A stretch of 64,000 nt of DNA. Origin: Aspidapion aeneum. Its lineage: Eukaryota; Arthropoda; Insecta; Coleoptera; Brentidae. The stretch is from contig OY755044.1 of assembly GCA_963576565.1 (NCBI GenBank), positions 46,643,134-46,707,133 of the forward strand, given 5' to 3'. The notes under the pieces are model-generated. The model was not told where the DNA came from and did no database searches. It saw only the letters and a list, made by a program, of their open reading frames with translations. Shown one piece after another: positions 20,691 to 31,396 of this stretch (within the stretch, counting starts at the first letter, position 1; every line of letters begins with the position of its first letter). The translations under genes and the position numbers were made by a program.

Positions 20691-22080
20691 AAATTGTCAA
20701 TTAAACATTGGCGCTAACTCAGGTAAGCCTAGTTTCCACCTATGCGTGCCCACCCTGATTCAAAAAACGCATCACGTGACGGGTCATTTACACCGGTTTT
20801 AAATGCAGGTGAATAAGGGTGGGCACGCAAACATATTTTTTTTTAAATTCAAGTCCACATAACAAGCACTTGACGGTCGTTCTGCGCAAACCTCTTTGAT
20901 GTTGGCACAAAAACCGACAGACCGGTGGATAGCGTGCGTTTATCTGGCGCACAAATTTGCGTGTTTTTTGTGCGTCGCACAGTCCACATCTATAAATATT
21001 TTGACGAACACGAACAAATTTGAGTCAAATACAACACACAACATACAAATTTATTGAACCTACGACTTTCCCGTGTCTGCCCGCTCACGCGTCACATGAT
21101 CACAATATGAAATGTTATGACAGTCATGTGACGCGTGCGCGGGCACGCAAGAGAAAGTCGTAGTTGGAAACCGAGTTTTAGAGTCATGCGTCACGCATGG
21201 GGTGGGGCTATGAAAAATGAAATTTTTTTTCCAAATTTTCAGTGTGGGACTCTTGAGACCGTGCTGAGACATCAGAAATGATCACAGTCCCGATATGTTA
21301 TGGTAAAAGCAAAATTCTTGGTTGTGTCTTGTATGTATTAGTCTTGTCTTAAGGACGGCACGGCAATAAAATACAAAGAGCTCCGGCTCCGTAATATGAA
21401 TGTGTATCGATAAAAATAATAATGTCACCTTTTAAAATTCCATTCTTATGTGGCAATCCATAAATAAGAATGATTTAAGATCACTTTCACGTATATAGAA
21501 GTTGCAGCAAGCAAAATCACTAGCGATATTTCGGTTCGACCAAATGTCAAAAAGAATTTTAGACTGAAAAACATGATTTTGAACATTCACGTCTATCTTT
21601 CAGGGCCTTATACAACTCAATGATTTTGACCCATATTTATATCATGAATAATTTGATTTAGAAAGATTGAAGAAAGAAGAAGAAGAAATTGCAAAATTTT
21701 ATTATTTTGGGCACAAAATAGTCATTTAGGGAACGCTAATAAATATACGGTTAAAGAAACATTGCGTGTTTTGGAAATTATATAAACATTGAAATAATGT
21801 GCCATTAAAGCCAAATATATAAATAAATAAAATAAATTGTTTTAATACTTATAAAATAACTTGAAAATGTCTTAAATTTTTGAGACAAAAACAAAGTGTT
21901 TTTAAAATAAGCAACAAAAATTTACCACAAAAATTACATCTAAACACACCGAGTAATTTCTCACACTAACTATTACAATCCATATCAAGTTTTACTAAAT
22001 TAATGGAATTTAAGTACTTTTAAAGAAAGTTTAGTATTATTTTTAAAGTTTTAAAAAATGTTCCCCAAATTACATTTTTA
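20691..22080. other. non-coding region with two inverted-repeat MITEs
   Basis: GCGTGCCCACCCTGATTCA (about 20743) pairs with TGAATAAGGGTGGGCACGC (about 20810-20828). At 21059-21164 there is a copy of the 15.3-kb MITE (CTACGACTTTC, GCGTCACATGA and complement). Outermost, CTAGTTTCCACCTA (about 20732) and TAGTTGGAAACCGAGTTTTA (about 21161-21180) may be the ends of one larger composite of about 455 bp. From 21.3 to 22.08 kb I see only AT-rich DNA. Confidence 0.55.
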
Positions 22081-22215
22081 GTCGACGTTGTGGTGTACTG
22101 GTAGCAATGTTTGTTTCCCACACCGGCGGTCCGGATTCGATTCCGAACTTTGCGAAACTAGGCGATTGATCCTGATTGGATGGAAAGTCCCAGTATAAAT
22201 TTAAAAAAAGAAAGG
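22081..22215 (+). mobile_element. tRNA-derived SINE-like element
   Basis: The head has RNA polymerase III promoter-like boxes: TGGTGTACTGGTAGCA resembles an A box and GGATTCGATTCC closely fits a B box (consensus GGTTCGANTCC), about 35-40 bp apart as in tRNA genes. A tRNA-unrelated body (GGCGATTGATCCTGATTGG) and an A-rich tail (AAATTTAAAAAAAGAAAGG) follow. It does not fold as a functional tRNA by eye (no matching acceptor arms), which favours a SINE over a tRNA gene. Confidence 0.6.
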
Positions 22216-22589
22216 AGAATCAATTTTTTTGAGCGTAATCTATTATTTTTGTCGATAGTTTGAAAAATGTACCGTTCTTTGCTCTGCCCGATTATAAATT
22301 AATAAATAAGGAGCAGACCCAACATTTAGGCGTAAAAAGTCTTTTAAAGCAAAGTCAAACTTTTAATAATTATATTTGGACCTTGAGATCACGAAGCTAA
22401 AAACCTAGTGAAACAATTCTTCCAAAAAATAAAGATCCTAAGGCACTTAGCCGTTACCCAAAGGTCTGAATGAAATTTTTTGCTTATAATTGTGTGGATA
22501 TATATTTTGCTGTATGTGTTGCATATTTTTTATTTTCATTTTAATTGGTAAAATGATTAAATTATATTTGTTTATTTTGATACTAGTTA
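22216..22589. other. AT-rich spacer
   Basis: Nothing recognised. Confidence 0.4.
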
Positions 22590-23071
22590 TCTAAGTAAAA
22601 ATGCTATAGATAGTTTAGTTCAAGTGAACCTTGAAAACAGTTTTTTGTAAATATCTCAGAAACTAAAGCTCTTACGAAGTTTTGGATTATAACACAAATT
22701 ATTGAGCACATTGTAGTCTATTCAGTATATCCCGAAAACCGCATATTGATACAATGGCGTCCGTTAAAAATTTTGCATTTTTAAATTTTTTTATTGTCAT
22801 TAGCAATAATGGATTTTAACCAAAATCCTTAGAAATGTTTGAAGCCAAAATCTAATTAGTTCGTTATAGAGTTGAACACTATTTTTCCTGCAAATTTTAT
22901 CTAATTATTCGGTTTGGCGGTTTAGGAGCTATCGTGTTACGGACAGACATACACACACCATCACACACACACACAGACCTCACGACCATATTGCTAAAAT
23001 AGGTCAAAATACACCCAAAAACATATTGTCGGCGTTATCTGAAAAAAAATTTTGTTCTGGAAAACAATATA

Positions 23072-23639
23072 CGGTGAAACCTCTCCTTGCGGACGCCTCT
23101 ATTAAACGGACGCCTTTAGGCGGACAAGTTTGATGGAACCAAGGTTTTACCGGACACTCTAATAACCGGACGCGGACAATTTTGTTTGGTTAAAAATTCT
23201 GAAACGTTCCTTAATCGGACGCTAACCTCTGACAATGGGACGGAGCGCTGCACGACATGGGCATAAACGCAGAAGACCAAGTATAACTGTTATGTAGTAT
23301 GTTGGCAACAACGCACTCTGCAGCCGGGGAATTACCTCTTGCCGTTTTCATGCGGAGACTAAATACTTCTGTCGTATTTACAACAAATTTTATTCGGCGG
23401 AACTGCTGTGTTTTATTTGTATTGTTCAGTTGGGTAGTAATAGATCTCTTTAAAATGGCGCCTAGTAAAAAACTTCTTAGTTTACGTGAAAAAATTGAAG
23501 TTGTTAACGTTTCGGAGAAGGAACATCTATATATCAGCATGAAAGATTTAATATCGAAAAAACTCTAGCAGCAGAAAACCTCCAATAAGCGGACAAAATT
23601 GACGAAACCGTGAGTGTCCGCTTATAGGAGGTTTCACTG
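23072..23639 (+). mobile_element. pogo/Tigger-like non-autonomous element, 568 bp
   Basis: The TIRs read C(A/G)GTGAAACCTCxxCxT at both ends, with related internal words (GCGGACGCCT, TAAACGGACGC, TAAGCGGACAA, CCGCTTATAGGAGG). A TA dinucleotide flanks both sides (23070-23071 and 23640-23641), the target used by pogo and Tc1/mariner elements. TIRs of this kind and a CENP-B-like N-terminal frame inside point to pogo/Tigger. It lies within R2 copy D. Confidence 0.85.
23455..23568 (+). pseudogene. truncated pogo/Tigger transposase N-terminus (37 aa)
   Basis: ATG at 23455 (context AAAATGG), TAG at 23566-23568. It starts MAPSKKLLSLREKIEVVNVS. The S/T-LREK-(I/V)-E-V-(I/V) pattern is the start of the CENP-B N-terminal helix-turn-helix that opens Tigger/pogo transposases (usually about 400-550 residues). 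Homology fades after about residue 22 and the frame ends before the DDE domain. This fits an internally deleted element keeping the first part of the gene. A longer open frame from 23299 is upstream non-coding read-through. Confidence 0.6.
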
Positions 23640-23674
23640 TATTCTCTAGCCATTGCTGCGCGGGCTAGCATAAT

Positions 23675-23775
23675 ACCTCCATAAACCTAGCAAGCCCACC
23701 TCAATAAAAAGCACATAATTCTGGAATACATTTTTTAATTTTTTATTGAGGTGGGCTTGCTAGGTTTATGGAGGT
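23675..23775. repeat. perfect 36-bp inverted repeat
   Basis: ACCTCCATAAACCTAGCAAG at 23675, continuing to 23710, is exactly mirrored at 23740-23775, leaving a 29-bp loop. No mismatch is seen by eye. It directly follows R2 copy D. Probably a young MITE or a snap-back repair product. Confidence 0.85.
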
Positions 23776-24046
23776 CTCGTTCGTGTACCAGGATTGAGGA
23801 TTTTTTGTCTTGTGTCTCTTCGATAAATATTAAAAAAAGGTAAGGGGGGGGTGAGCACTCCAAAAATCACCCCGTACATACACGGCCTTGTGATACATAC
23901 CTACTATATACATGATGGCTGACATTTTGACCTTTTTGAAATAATGATAACAACAACAATATAAATAGTGTTTGCTAGAAGAATTAAAAGTTGTTGTGCA
24001 ATGCTGATGTTGTATTTCAGAAAGGCCTATCTAACATATGTTTACA

Positions 24047-24497
24047 AAACAAAACTTCCCTGAGTTCTTTTCCAGGATCTTAGTGGGTGTAAAACCAAAC
24101 CAAACCGAACCAAACCGAAACAGTAAAAAAATATATATTTTTGTAAATCGCATCGCACCGAATTTTTTGTTACTTAGCCTTTAGTTTTCCTTATTACGTC
24201 ATACTATTATTATATTAAGAAACGCTTAAGCTATGGAACCGAAAAAAAAGTCGGTGAGATGGACCCTTAGTATCCTAAGCGATCCAGATGCTCTCTGATC
24301 ATTTTCCATAAAAAAAATGTCTCTGTTCATAGATTGGATACGTTGGCGCTCAATTAACGAAGGTTAAAATAACCCCGATTTCAACCCTCCAAAATAAGGA
24401 AGCTAATTTTTCGAAAAAATGTTTCGGTTTGGTTCAGATCGGTTTGGTTTCACACCCTCTAGGATCCCGAGAAAAAAGTCAGGGAAGATTTTTCTTT
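24047..24497. mobile_element. TIR element with (ACCAAACCGA)-type arms, ~450 bp
   Basis: The left arm reads TTCCCTGAGTTCTTTTCCAG, then GGGTGTAAAACCAAACCAAA, then CCGAACCAAACCGAAAC. The right arm is its complement (GTTTCGGTTTGGTTC, then GGTTTCACACCCTCTAGGAT, then CCCGAGAAAAAAGTCAGGGA). The TIRs are about 65 bp. A single related end (TTTCCCGGGATCCTAGATGG) occurs at about 45453. No ORF. Confidence 0.7.
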
Positions 24498-24505
24498 TGT
24501 TAAAT

Positions 24506-24622
24506 TGTTGCTGTTTTTAATGACGGTCTTTTGAATATCGCTGTTTCGAAATGTCGCTGTTGTGATATGTCGCTGTTTTAATATGTCGCTGTTTTAAATG
24601 TCGCCGTTTTAAATATCGCTAC
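24506..24622. repeat. 15-16-bp degenerate minisatellite
   Basis: About seven units of the type ATGTCGCTGTTTTAA(T), for instance ATATCGCTGTTTCGAA, ATGTCGCTGTTGTGAT, ATGTCGCTGTTTTAAT and ATGTCGCCGTTTTAA. Reverse-complemented, the unit (ATTAAAACAGCGACAT) agrees at about 12 of 16 positions with the minisatellite at 33.5 kb (AATAAAAGAGCGAAGT). Confidence 0.75.
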
Positions 24623-26228
24623 CGGAGCCACACTATAAATAAACAATATAATACAGGACGTAACGTAAATGAAAGTCAATATTTTTATTTTGGGGTGTGA
24701 ATTTGCTGACAATTTTTTTAGATGAACTTAAAGATATTTATCCCACTTTTTGTTTTGTTTTGGAGTTTTCTGGTCTCTTGGATTTTTTTTGTTCTGCTAC
24801 CATTATGGAAATGAAAGAAGAAATAAAAACAATGTTTTTTATTGACTAGATTATTAATATAACAAATCCCTTTTTATTTTTTTACGATATCGGGATATCG
24901 GTCGTATAAGTAAACCAAAAAACTACAAAAGACCAAAAAGTTTCCAAATACCAGCGGCGCATCGCAAAAACTTTAAGGGGAAGAAGAGAAACGCTTACCG
25001 TACACGTACCATACCTATAAAATGTAATTTTATTTTTAAAATGTTTTACTTGAATAAAAAAAAATTTGCCACACCCCTTGCCCAAAAATTTTTAAATCAC
25101 GAAAATACGATATATTAAAATTCGTATAAAAAAGAAACACTTTTTTGCGAGTAAAGGGGAAATAATTATGTTTCGATTATTTTTAAAATTTTGAATTAAA
25201 CTTGGGACTTAAGAAAAAGTAAAAATCAAAAGATTAAAACTAATCATGTTACCTTTTAAAGATTTGACTGCAAAAAAATCCTATTCCAAAAAACGAATTT
25301 GAACATAAACTCCAAGTTCACTACGACATTGCTTTTAACATTTGTATTTATCAAAGCAAAATCACAGTTTGATAAACTTTATTAATTATCAACACAAAAA
25401 AAAAGATTCGCCAAACACTTTTTTAACTTTTCGAAAAAAAAATAATCACAAGTCACGTTCTGGTGCAGTTACGCGGGTGCAGTCAGTAACACTACTAAAT
25501 CTGATACAAGAGAGAAGTAAATAAACCGTGGACAACTGAGCATTTCTCTCAGATTGTAAAATCGATTCGATTCGCTTAAATCATCAAGCCAAACTAATAC
25601 GAAGTCACCTAAAAGAAGTGAGAGAGCTAGAGGAATTTTGGAAAATAAAATGAGACCAAAATGAGTTTTGAGAGGTCAGAAATATCGTCATCAATGATTT
25701 TTGCTTTTGGTTGACCATTTTTTAAATGATAAGGTTTTGTAGGAAATGTGTTTTATCTTTTTGAAAAAATAAATGAGAAACGTAGAAAAGTTGTACCTAT
25801 TTGTCAGATAAGTGACATCATTCTGTGGTGATGGTCAACGTAGGTCAAAGACTTGAAAAAAAATAATAACAATATTTTTTTTATTTGGTATACCGGGTGT
25901 TCTGGAAGACGTGTATTTTATCATAACAAAAGTAATACGTAAATAAAAACAAAACCTAATTTTAGTTTTGTGAAACATTTTTATTGAGGTATTTGAGGGG
26001 GGACTAACGTGGTTATTACTCCCCCCTAGAAAAAAAAATATGCACTTTTTGTTAATAATTAAAGGGAAAATAAGATAATTACCCCCGCCCGAGAAAAAAA
26101 AAATATATTACAAATATTTTTTTTGTTGTTTATTACCCCCCCCCCTAGATTTTGACTCAGATCCGCGCTTGACTGAGTTTACCTTCGTAACAGAGCAAAA
26201 TTGTTAAGCCGCGTCCAAAATATAAAAC
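24623..26228. other. AT-rich non-coding DNA
   Basis: No gene seen. A few C- and G-runs between 25990 and 26150 (CTCCCCCCTAG, TACCCCCGCCCGAG, CCCCCCCCCCTAG) followed by GATCCGCGCTTG at 26161 look like decayed hAT-type ends. Confidence 0.4.
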
Positions 26229-26728
26229 AAAACATGTTATACTTAGAGAAAATGAAGTAAACCTGTTATAAAAGGCAGTGTTGTACAACATTTTTCTTGT
26301 TATATAACATATAATATTATGATAAGCATCACAGGGTTCCGTAAAGACCAATGGAAGGGATAAAACGTTGTTGTATAGGTAATATGTGTTGTTATACTCG
26401 TATAGTCTGAACCTGATTTTTCTCTAACATGTTATACGACTTTGTTTTAAAATCTGTTGTGTTATTAAATCTGGACCCGGCTTTTCTTTAAAATGTCTTA
26501 GAACTTTGTTATATAACATGTTTTGTTATGTAGGCCAGATACGGCTTTTATTTATCATTTGTAAGAAAAATGAGCACATATTTTGTTGTTTAAAAATTTG
26601 TATACATGGTGTGTCACTGTCAAAAAGGTTATTTAAAGAAATTGCGTTTAGACTGTATAACAAAACATGTTAGATAAAAATCCGGTTCAGATTGTAGATA
26701 TAAGAAAACATGTTGTATCACAAAGTAA
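26229..26728. repeat. degenerate 64-bp tandem repeat
   Basis: A phrase of the type CTGGACCCGGCTTTTCTTTA followed by AACATGTTATAC and TTTGTTATATAACATG recurs at about 26407, 26471 and 26535 (64-bp spacing), with weaker copies either side. Similar words reappear at 27550-27640 beyond the R3 element, so R3 copy b probably inserted into this array. Confidence 0.55.
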
Positions 26729-27473
26729 AATACTCTGCCAATCTATGGGCACCTAAGCTCACACTAGGTACTATAGTTATAGTGTGAGCTAATATAATCA
26801 AAAACTGAAATATATTTTATTCAACTCGAGACTCAATTACCTTTCGTTTGATACCACACAAGCCATGTTTTGACTTAAACTCAAATTTTTTTAATCTACC
26901 CCCCACCCTTTTGAAAAAAACTAAAATGTATTTTGTTTAACTCCAGACTCAATTACCTTTCGTTTGATATCACACACGCCATATTTTCACTTAAACTCTA
27001 ATTTTTGACATCTACCCCCACCCTTTTTTTAAAAATAAACTAAAATTCATTTTTTTTAACTCCAGACTTAATTACCTTTCGTTTGATATCACACACGCCA
27101 TATTTTCACATAAACTCTAATTTTTGGAATCTACCCTTTTATTTGGCTTGCGTTCGGTGGATTTTGTTCATTTTTAAATGGGACCATCACGGCCCAAGAC
27201 CCAACTTAGGTACCAAATTTCATTAGAATCGGACAAGCGGTTTTTGAGTTATGCGGGTTGGTCGTTACAGACAGACATACAGACAGACAGACATACAGAC
27301 AGACAGACAGCAAAACAAAAAAGTTTCAAAATCATCTGAAACGCAAAGATATATAAAAAATTTTGAAATCGGAGCAACTTTTTTTTTCTCGAAAAAATTA
27401 GGATCACCATAGCTCACACTACTTATAGTAGTAGTGTGAGCTAACACACTACTTATAGTAGTAGTGTGAGCTA
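26729..27473. mobile_element. R3 family copy b (inverted), 745 bp
   Basis: It starts AATACTCTGCCAATCTATGG, then the palindrome TAAGCTCACACTAGGTAC...ATAGTGTGAGCTAA. It has three subrepeats (CTACCCCC near 26896 and 27011, CTACCC near 27132; spacing 115-121 bp), the CGAAAGGTAATT-complement blocks, and a short ACAGACAGACATACAGACAG tract where copy a has the large array. It ends with the terminal hairpin duplicated in tandem (GCTCACACTACTTATAGTAG twice, 27412-27473). Confidence 0.8.
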
Positions 27474-27676
27474 AAAGTTATAAAACACAATGCTGTATCA
27501 AATTATTTTTGGTCTATGACATGCAAAATATTATACGTTTGGCGTTTTGGAAGTCTGGACACGGTTTAACATGTTATACACCTTTCTTATATATCATTTT
27601 TTGTTATATAGACCTTCAAAAATTTAGATAAAAAATGGAGGTATAACAAATTTATTATAAAAGGTTATGTATTTAT

Positions 27677-28442
27677 ACAGGGTGTCTCTAAAAGGTCTGT
27701 ACAAAATCTTAGCACATATTCCTGAGGTCAAAATAAGTCGACCTCGATGATTTACAGTAACTTACCTTAGTCCGAAATTGCTCCGTTTCAGAGATACAGG
27801 GTGGTAAATTTAAAAATTAAAAATCGATTTTATTAAAATTTATAAACATTTCTCAACGCATTACTTTAAAAATTGGTACTCGGGGATTTTTTGGGATGCG
27901 AAACCTAAATATGGATACCTTTTCAGTGTGGCCGTTAGAGGGCGCTTCACAATGCTCGTTTTATAGTTTAAAATGACTTTTTTCTCAGTGTAACTTTTAA
28001 CTTTTTTTGTTAAGAAAATATTTTCCTGAATCTTTTTAAGCTAAAAAGGTACTCTTGTTAACATGCGCTAAAGTAGGTCGCTTTCGAGATATTTCCGTTT
28101 TTAGTGTTCGCTGCCGCAACGGAATACTGAAATTATTTTGAATGACTATTTCACTAGAGTGTTTTACACTGGCAAAATGTCATAGCAACGGCCAGTTTTT
28201 TACTGACTATTGTTCTCAAAGCTTTATTCAAGTTTGTTGCTTTTCGGCAATTTCACTCATGAAACTTTTGATAAAATCACTCGTCTCACGGCTAGGGAAA
28301 ATCGATTTTTAATTTTTAAATATCTTTTAAGTATCTCTGAAACGGAGCAATTTTGGACTAAGGTAAGTTGCTTTAAATCGACTTGTTTTGACCTCAGGAA
28401 TATGTGCTAAGATTTTGTACAGACCTTTTAGAGACACCCAGT
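27677..28442. mobile_element. TIR element with ~150-bp arms (CAGGGTGTCTCTAAAAGGTC)
   Basis: CAGGGTGTCTCTAAAAGGTC then TGTACAAAATCTTAGCACAT on the left is mirrored by GACCTTTTAGAGACACCCAG on the right, with homology continuing through AACTTACCTTAGTCCxAAAT and GCTCCGTTTCAGAGATAC. TA words flank both ends. The unpaired centre is non-coding. Confidence 0.8.
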
Positions 28443-29369
28443 ATATAACATTACCGATTTTTAAGAATTGAAGTTTTAAAATAATTTCTTAAACATTTTA
28501 TTTAGAAAAAACATTTTATTTAGAAAAAACATTTTATTGAGAAAAAAAAGAACAATTGTTTGTAGAACTTATAAAATAGTTTGACCAAAAAATATGGAAA
28601 CATTGTATGTAAAACTCCATTATATAGTTTCCGGTCTGTAATGACGTCATTGTGGTTTATCTTTTACTTATTTCGACTATGACAACAAATTTGTGAAAAA
28701 AATTGGTTTCTGTTCAATGTTAAATGGCCAATTAAGTGAAGAATAAGTATGATAGACAGTAATCTTATCCTAATAACCATCTTAATAACCAAAAATTTTG
28801 CCAGAAAGAAAACGTTTAAATGTTGAGATATCTTTAAAAAATGCTAAAATTCAATTTAAAAAAATTTAAGCGTTCGTTTTAGTTGAGAAGGTCTTATAAA
28901 ACGGAACACCAAACTTATTTGGCCATTAAATCTTTCCAGAATGCTTTTTAGCAGTATAAACACAAAAAATATAATATTCTTTGTGGTATAAGTAGTTTTT
29001 GCAAAACACAGGTGTGACATATTGGTCATAAAATAATCTGGCCATAAACCAAAAATTCGGAAGTAAAAATTTAAATATTTCTGGTAAACAGTAGTAAAAG
29101 TAGTAAAACCTTTCCTGGTCATAAAAATGATGACCTCTCCTGGTCTACTGGAAAAAAAGGCCTGAATTTGTATTTTAACTTTACTATTTTTGTTTGATAA
29201 TTTTTGATTCCAACTCTCCTACCTGGAGCATTTTTCAATTTGAAATCAATCAGATAGGTTGCGAAATAAAAAGCGTAGTTTGTATTGAATTATGCTTTAC
29301 AAGCCATTCTCAAGGGTTATAATAGAAGTTATTTATAAAATAAACATTTTGGGAAACAAACAAACATAT
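28443..29369. other. AT-rich spacer
   Basis: A short triplication of ACATTTTATTTAGAAAAA occurs at 28494-28545. An 88-residue minus-strand frame (28856-29122) shows no recognisable motif. Nothing else. Confidence 0.4.
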
Positions 29370-29371
29370 TA

Positions 29372-30085
29372 CAGTAGACTCGCGCTAGTGTGAACACGAT
29401 AAAAATCTGCACGTTCATACCATGGAGACCGTTCACACTACGGAAGGTCCATTCTGAAACCAAAATATTAGGTTAGATATAATAAATCCATACCTATCTA
29501 CTTTTAAATGTAACTATTCTCATAATTTAGAGGAAATATATAAGTTTGTGCTGAAAATAACAATTTAAAGTATCGACAAATAGGTAAATACGATGTTATT
29601 TTAGTCCGAACTTATCTAGGTGACCAATGACTGACTACAGCTCGGTCTCAATATTTCTTAGGCTCCCTAGATCACTAACACCTATATTGTTTGGTTCTGA
29701 CTGTAATGTAACCACTTTAAGTGATTCCAAATCATACTTTACTGCAACTTTTTCAGGTGTCTCCATTTCGTTGTCAGATTTGCCTTCCAAACTTACTTCT
29801 GGGAGCAAGAATTAAATACTTCTTGGTTTTTACCATTTTACAAAGCACAAGATGAAATGGTACTAATACCTACAACAAACAACGAAGTAAAACTAAGTAA
29901 TTCCCAGTGATTCCTCTAAATCTTACCGTTTGACGAAATGCAGAAGATTAACGCCTTTTTTCCGTTTTCATGCGATCGAGACTCGTTACTGTTTATACTA
30001 CTGGATATATAATGTATTAATCTACACTGTTCGCACTACTGGGAGGTTCACACAATCGTGTGTTCACACCAGCGCGAGTCTACTG
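29372..30085 (-). mobile_element. pogo-like TIR element, 714 bp, TA-flanked
   Basis: TIR CAGTAGACTCGCGCTAGTGT...GAACACG with one mismatch between the ends over about 27 bp. TA flanks at 29370-29371 and 30086-30087. Additional mirrored words (GTTCACACTACGG and TTCGCACTACTGG) lie inside. The ends and TA target fit pogo/Tigger-type elements. The interior keeps a possible last exon on the minus strand. Confidence 0.8.
29635..29800 (-). pseudogene. possible transposase C-terminal exon
   Basis: Minus-strand open frame of about 55 codons ending in TAG at 29635-29637: EVSLEGKSDNEMETPEKVAV in its first part and VSDLGSLRNIETEL at the end. It is acidic with normal codon mix, unlike chance frames nearby. 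Immediately upstream is TTTAATTCTTGCTCCCAG, a good splice-acceptor sequence. An acidic tail ending in an EALxxLxxLRxxIE-like stretch is typical of Tigger/pogo proteins. The match is loose, so this is tentative. Confidence 0.35.
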
Positions 30086-30087
30086 TA

Positions 30088-30888
30088 TTATAATGTCACC
30101 ATTAAGAGCAATATATAGGTATCTATTTTTTTATTAGCTTTTCACTTCAAGTAATTTGAGATAAAATTAGAAACACTTCAATCTTAGGAAATATGCAAAA
30201 ATTTTATGGACGATAGAGTCAAGCCTTTTTTTAAGTAAGTGAATAAATATCCAGTTCCACCAGTTTTGTTTAAAAAAATAACGTAATCACAAACTTAAGG
30301 TAACACAATAAACTACAATGTTTAACACAATTTTATTTAGAATTTTTGCCGGTCTAATTTGGCATAATTGCGTCATATTTTAACTTAAACTCGGACTAAT
30401 CATAATGTGATTGCAACTAAAATTATTAGGGATACTAATTTAACCCAACTTGACAACAGTGCAATTTCTCCCATCCTTCCTTATCTTGTGTCATTTAAAC
30501 CACCGTTATTTAGACCTACTCGGCACGCGGGGATAAAATTTTTTGACCTGTTTTAACTTTGTAAGAAATTAAACGAATTTTGAAAGATGAGCTGATATCG
30601 GTGTTTCCTCTAAGGTTTGGTCTACTGTGCGAGGAACAAGTATTTCCGATAATTGTGTTAATAACTCACATAACGAGGGTTGATATGTTTTTTAAATTAT
30701 TTTTCCAAAAAGTAATTTACAAAAAGTTATTTTTATTTATAATACCTTTTTAAAAAGCAGTTTTTTCAAAAACTAATATTTAAAAAGACTAAAAAAATAA
30801 AAATAAATAATATTTCTTTTAAAAATATTTTTTCAAAAATACATTTTCAAAAATATATTTATTACACACGAAACAGTAATACTCTGCC
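30088..30888. other. AT-rich spacer
   Basis: No gene seen. 30685-30865 is made of TTTTTCAAAAA-type repeats. Confidence 0.4.
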
Positions 30889-31396
30889 AATATATGAGCA
30901 CCTAAGCTCACACTAAGTTCTGTAGTTATAGTGTACGTGTAACTTAATATAACTAAAAACTGAAATATATTTTATTCAACTCCAACGCCATATTTTCACT
31001 AAAACTCCAATTTTTGAAATTTACTCCCACACATTTCTTTTAAATCAACTAAAATGTATTTTTTTTAACTCCAGACTCAATTACCTTTCTTTTGATATCA
31101 CACACGTTATATTTTCACATAAACTCTAATTTTTGTTTTATTTGGCATGCGTTAGGTGGATTTTGTTAATTTTTAAATAAGACCATCTCGACCTAAGACC
31201 CAGCCTAGGTACCAAATTTCATTCAAATTGCGCAAGCGGTTTTTGAGTTATGCGGGTTGGTCGTTACAGACAGACAGACGGCGCGACAAAAAAGTTTCAA
31301 AATCATCTGAAACGCAAAGATATATTTAAAAAAATTCTCGAAAAAATTAGGATCACCATAGCTCACACTACTATAGTATAGTAGTAGTGTGAGCTA
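30889..31396. mobile_element. R3 family copy c (inverted, shorter), 508 bp
   Basis: It starts AATACTCTGCCAATATATGA then TAAGCTCACACTAAG, has two decayed subrepeats, GGTACCAAATTTCATTCAAA, a minimal ACAGACAGACGGCGCGAC tract, and ends in a palindrome (AGCTCACACTACTATAGTAT...AGTAGTGTGAGCT, 31369-31396). It is oriented like copy b. Confidence 0.75.

Larger units (their letters stand above)
22590..23674. mobile_element. R2 family copy D, interrupted by pogo-like MITE
   Basis: Aligned in parallel with copy A: GAAAACAGTTTTTTGTAAAT (22633), CCCGAAAACCGCATATTGAT (22734), TTTAGGAGCTATCGTGTTAC (22921), the CA-rich run, then after the insertion CTAGCCATTGCTGCGCGGGC (23646). The left TIR is not recognisable and the right end reads GGGCTAGCATAATACC. 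The insertion at 23072-23639 splits it near the right end. Confidence 0.7.

Noticed and set aside
22081..22160. Functional tRNA gene
   Set aside because: B box is good but acceptor and anticodon arms do not pair by eye; the tail points to a SINE.
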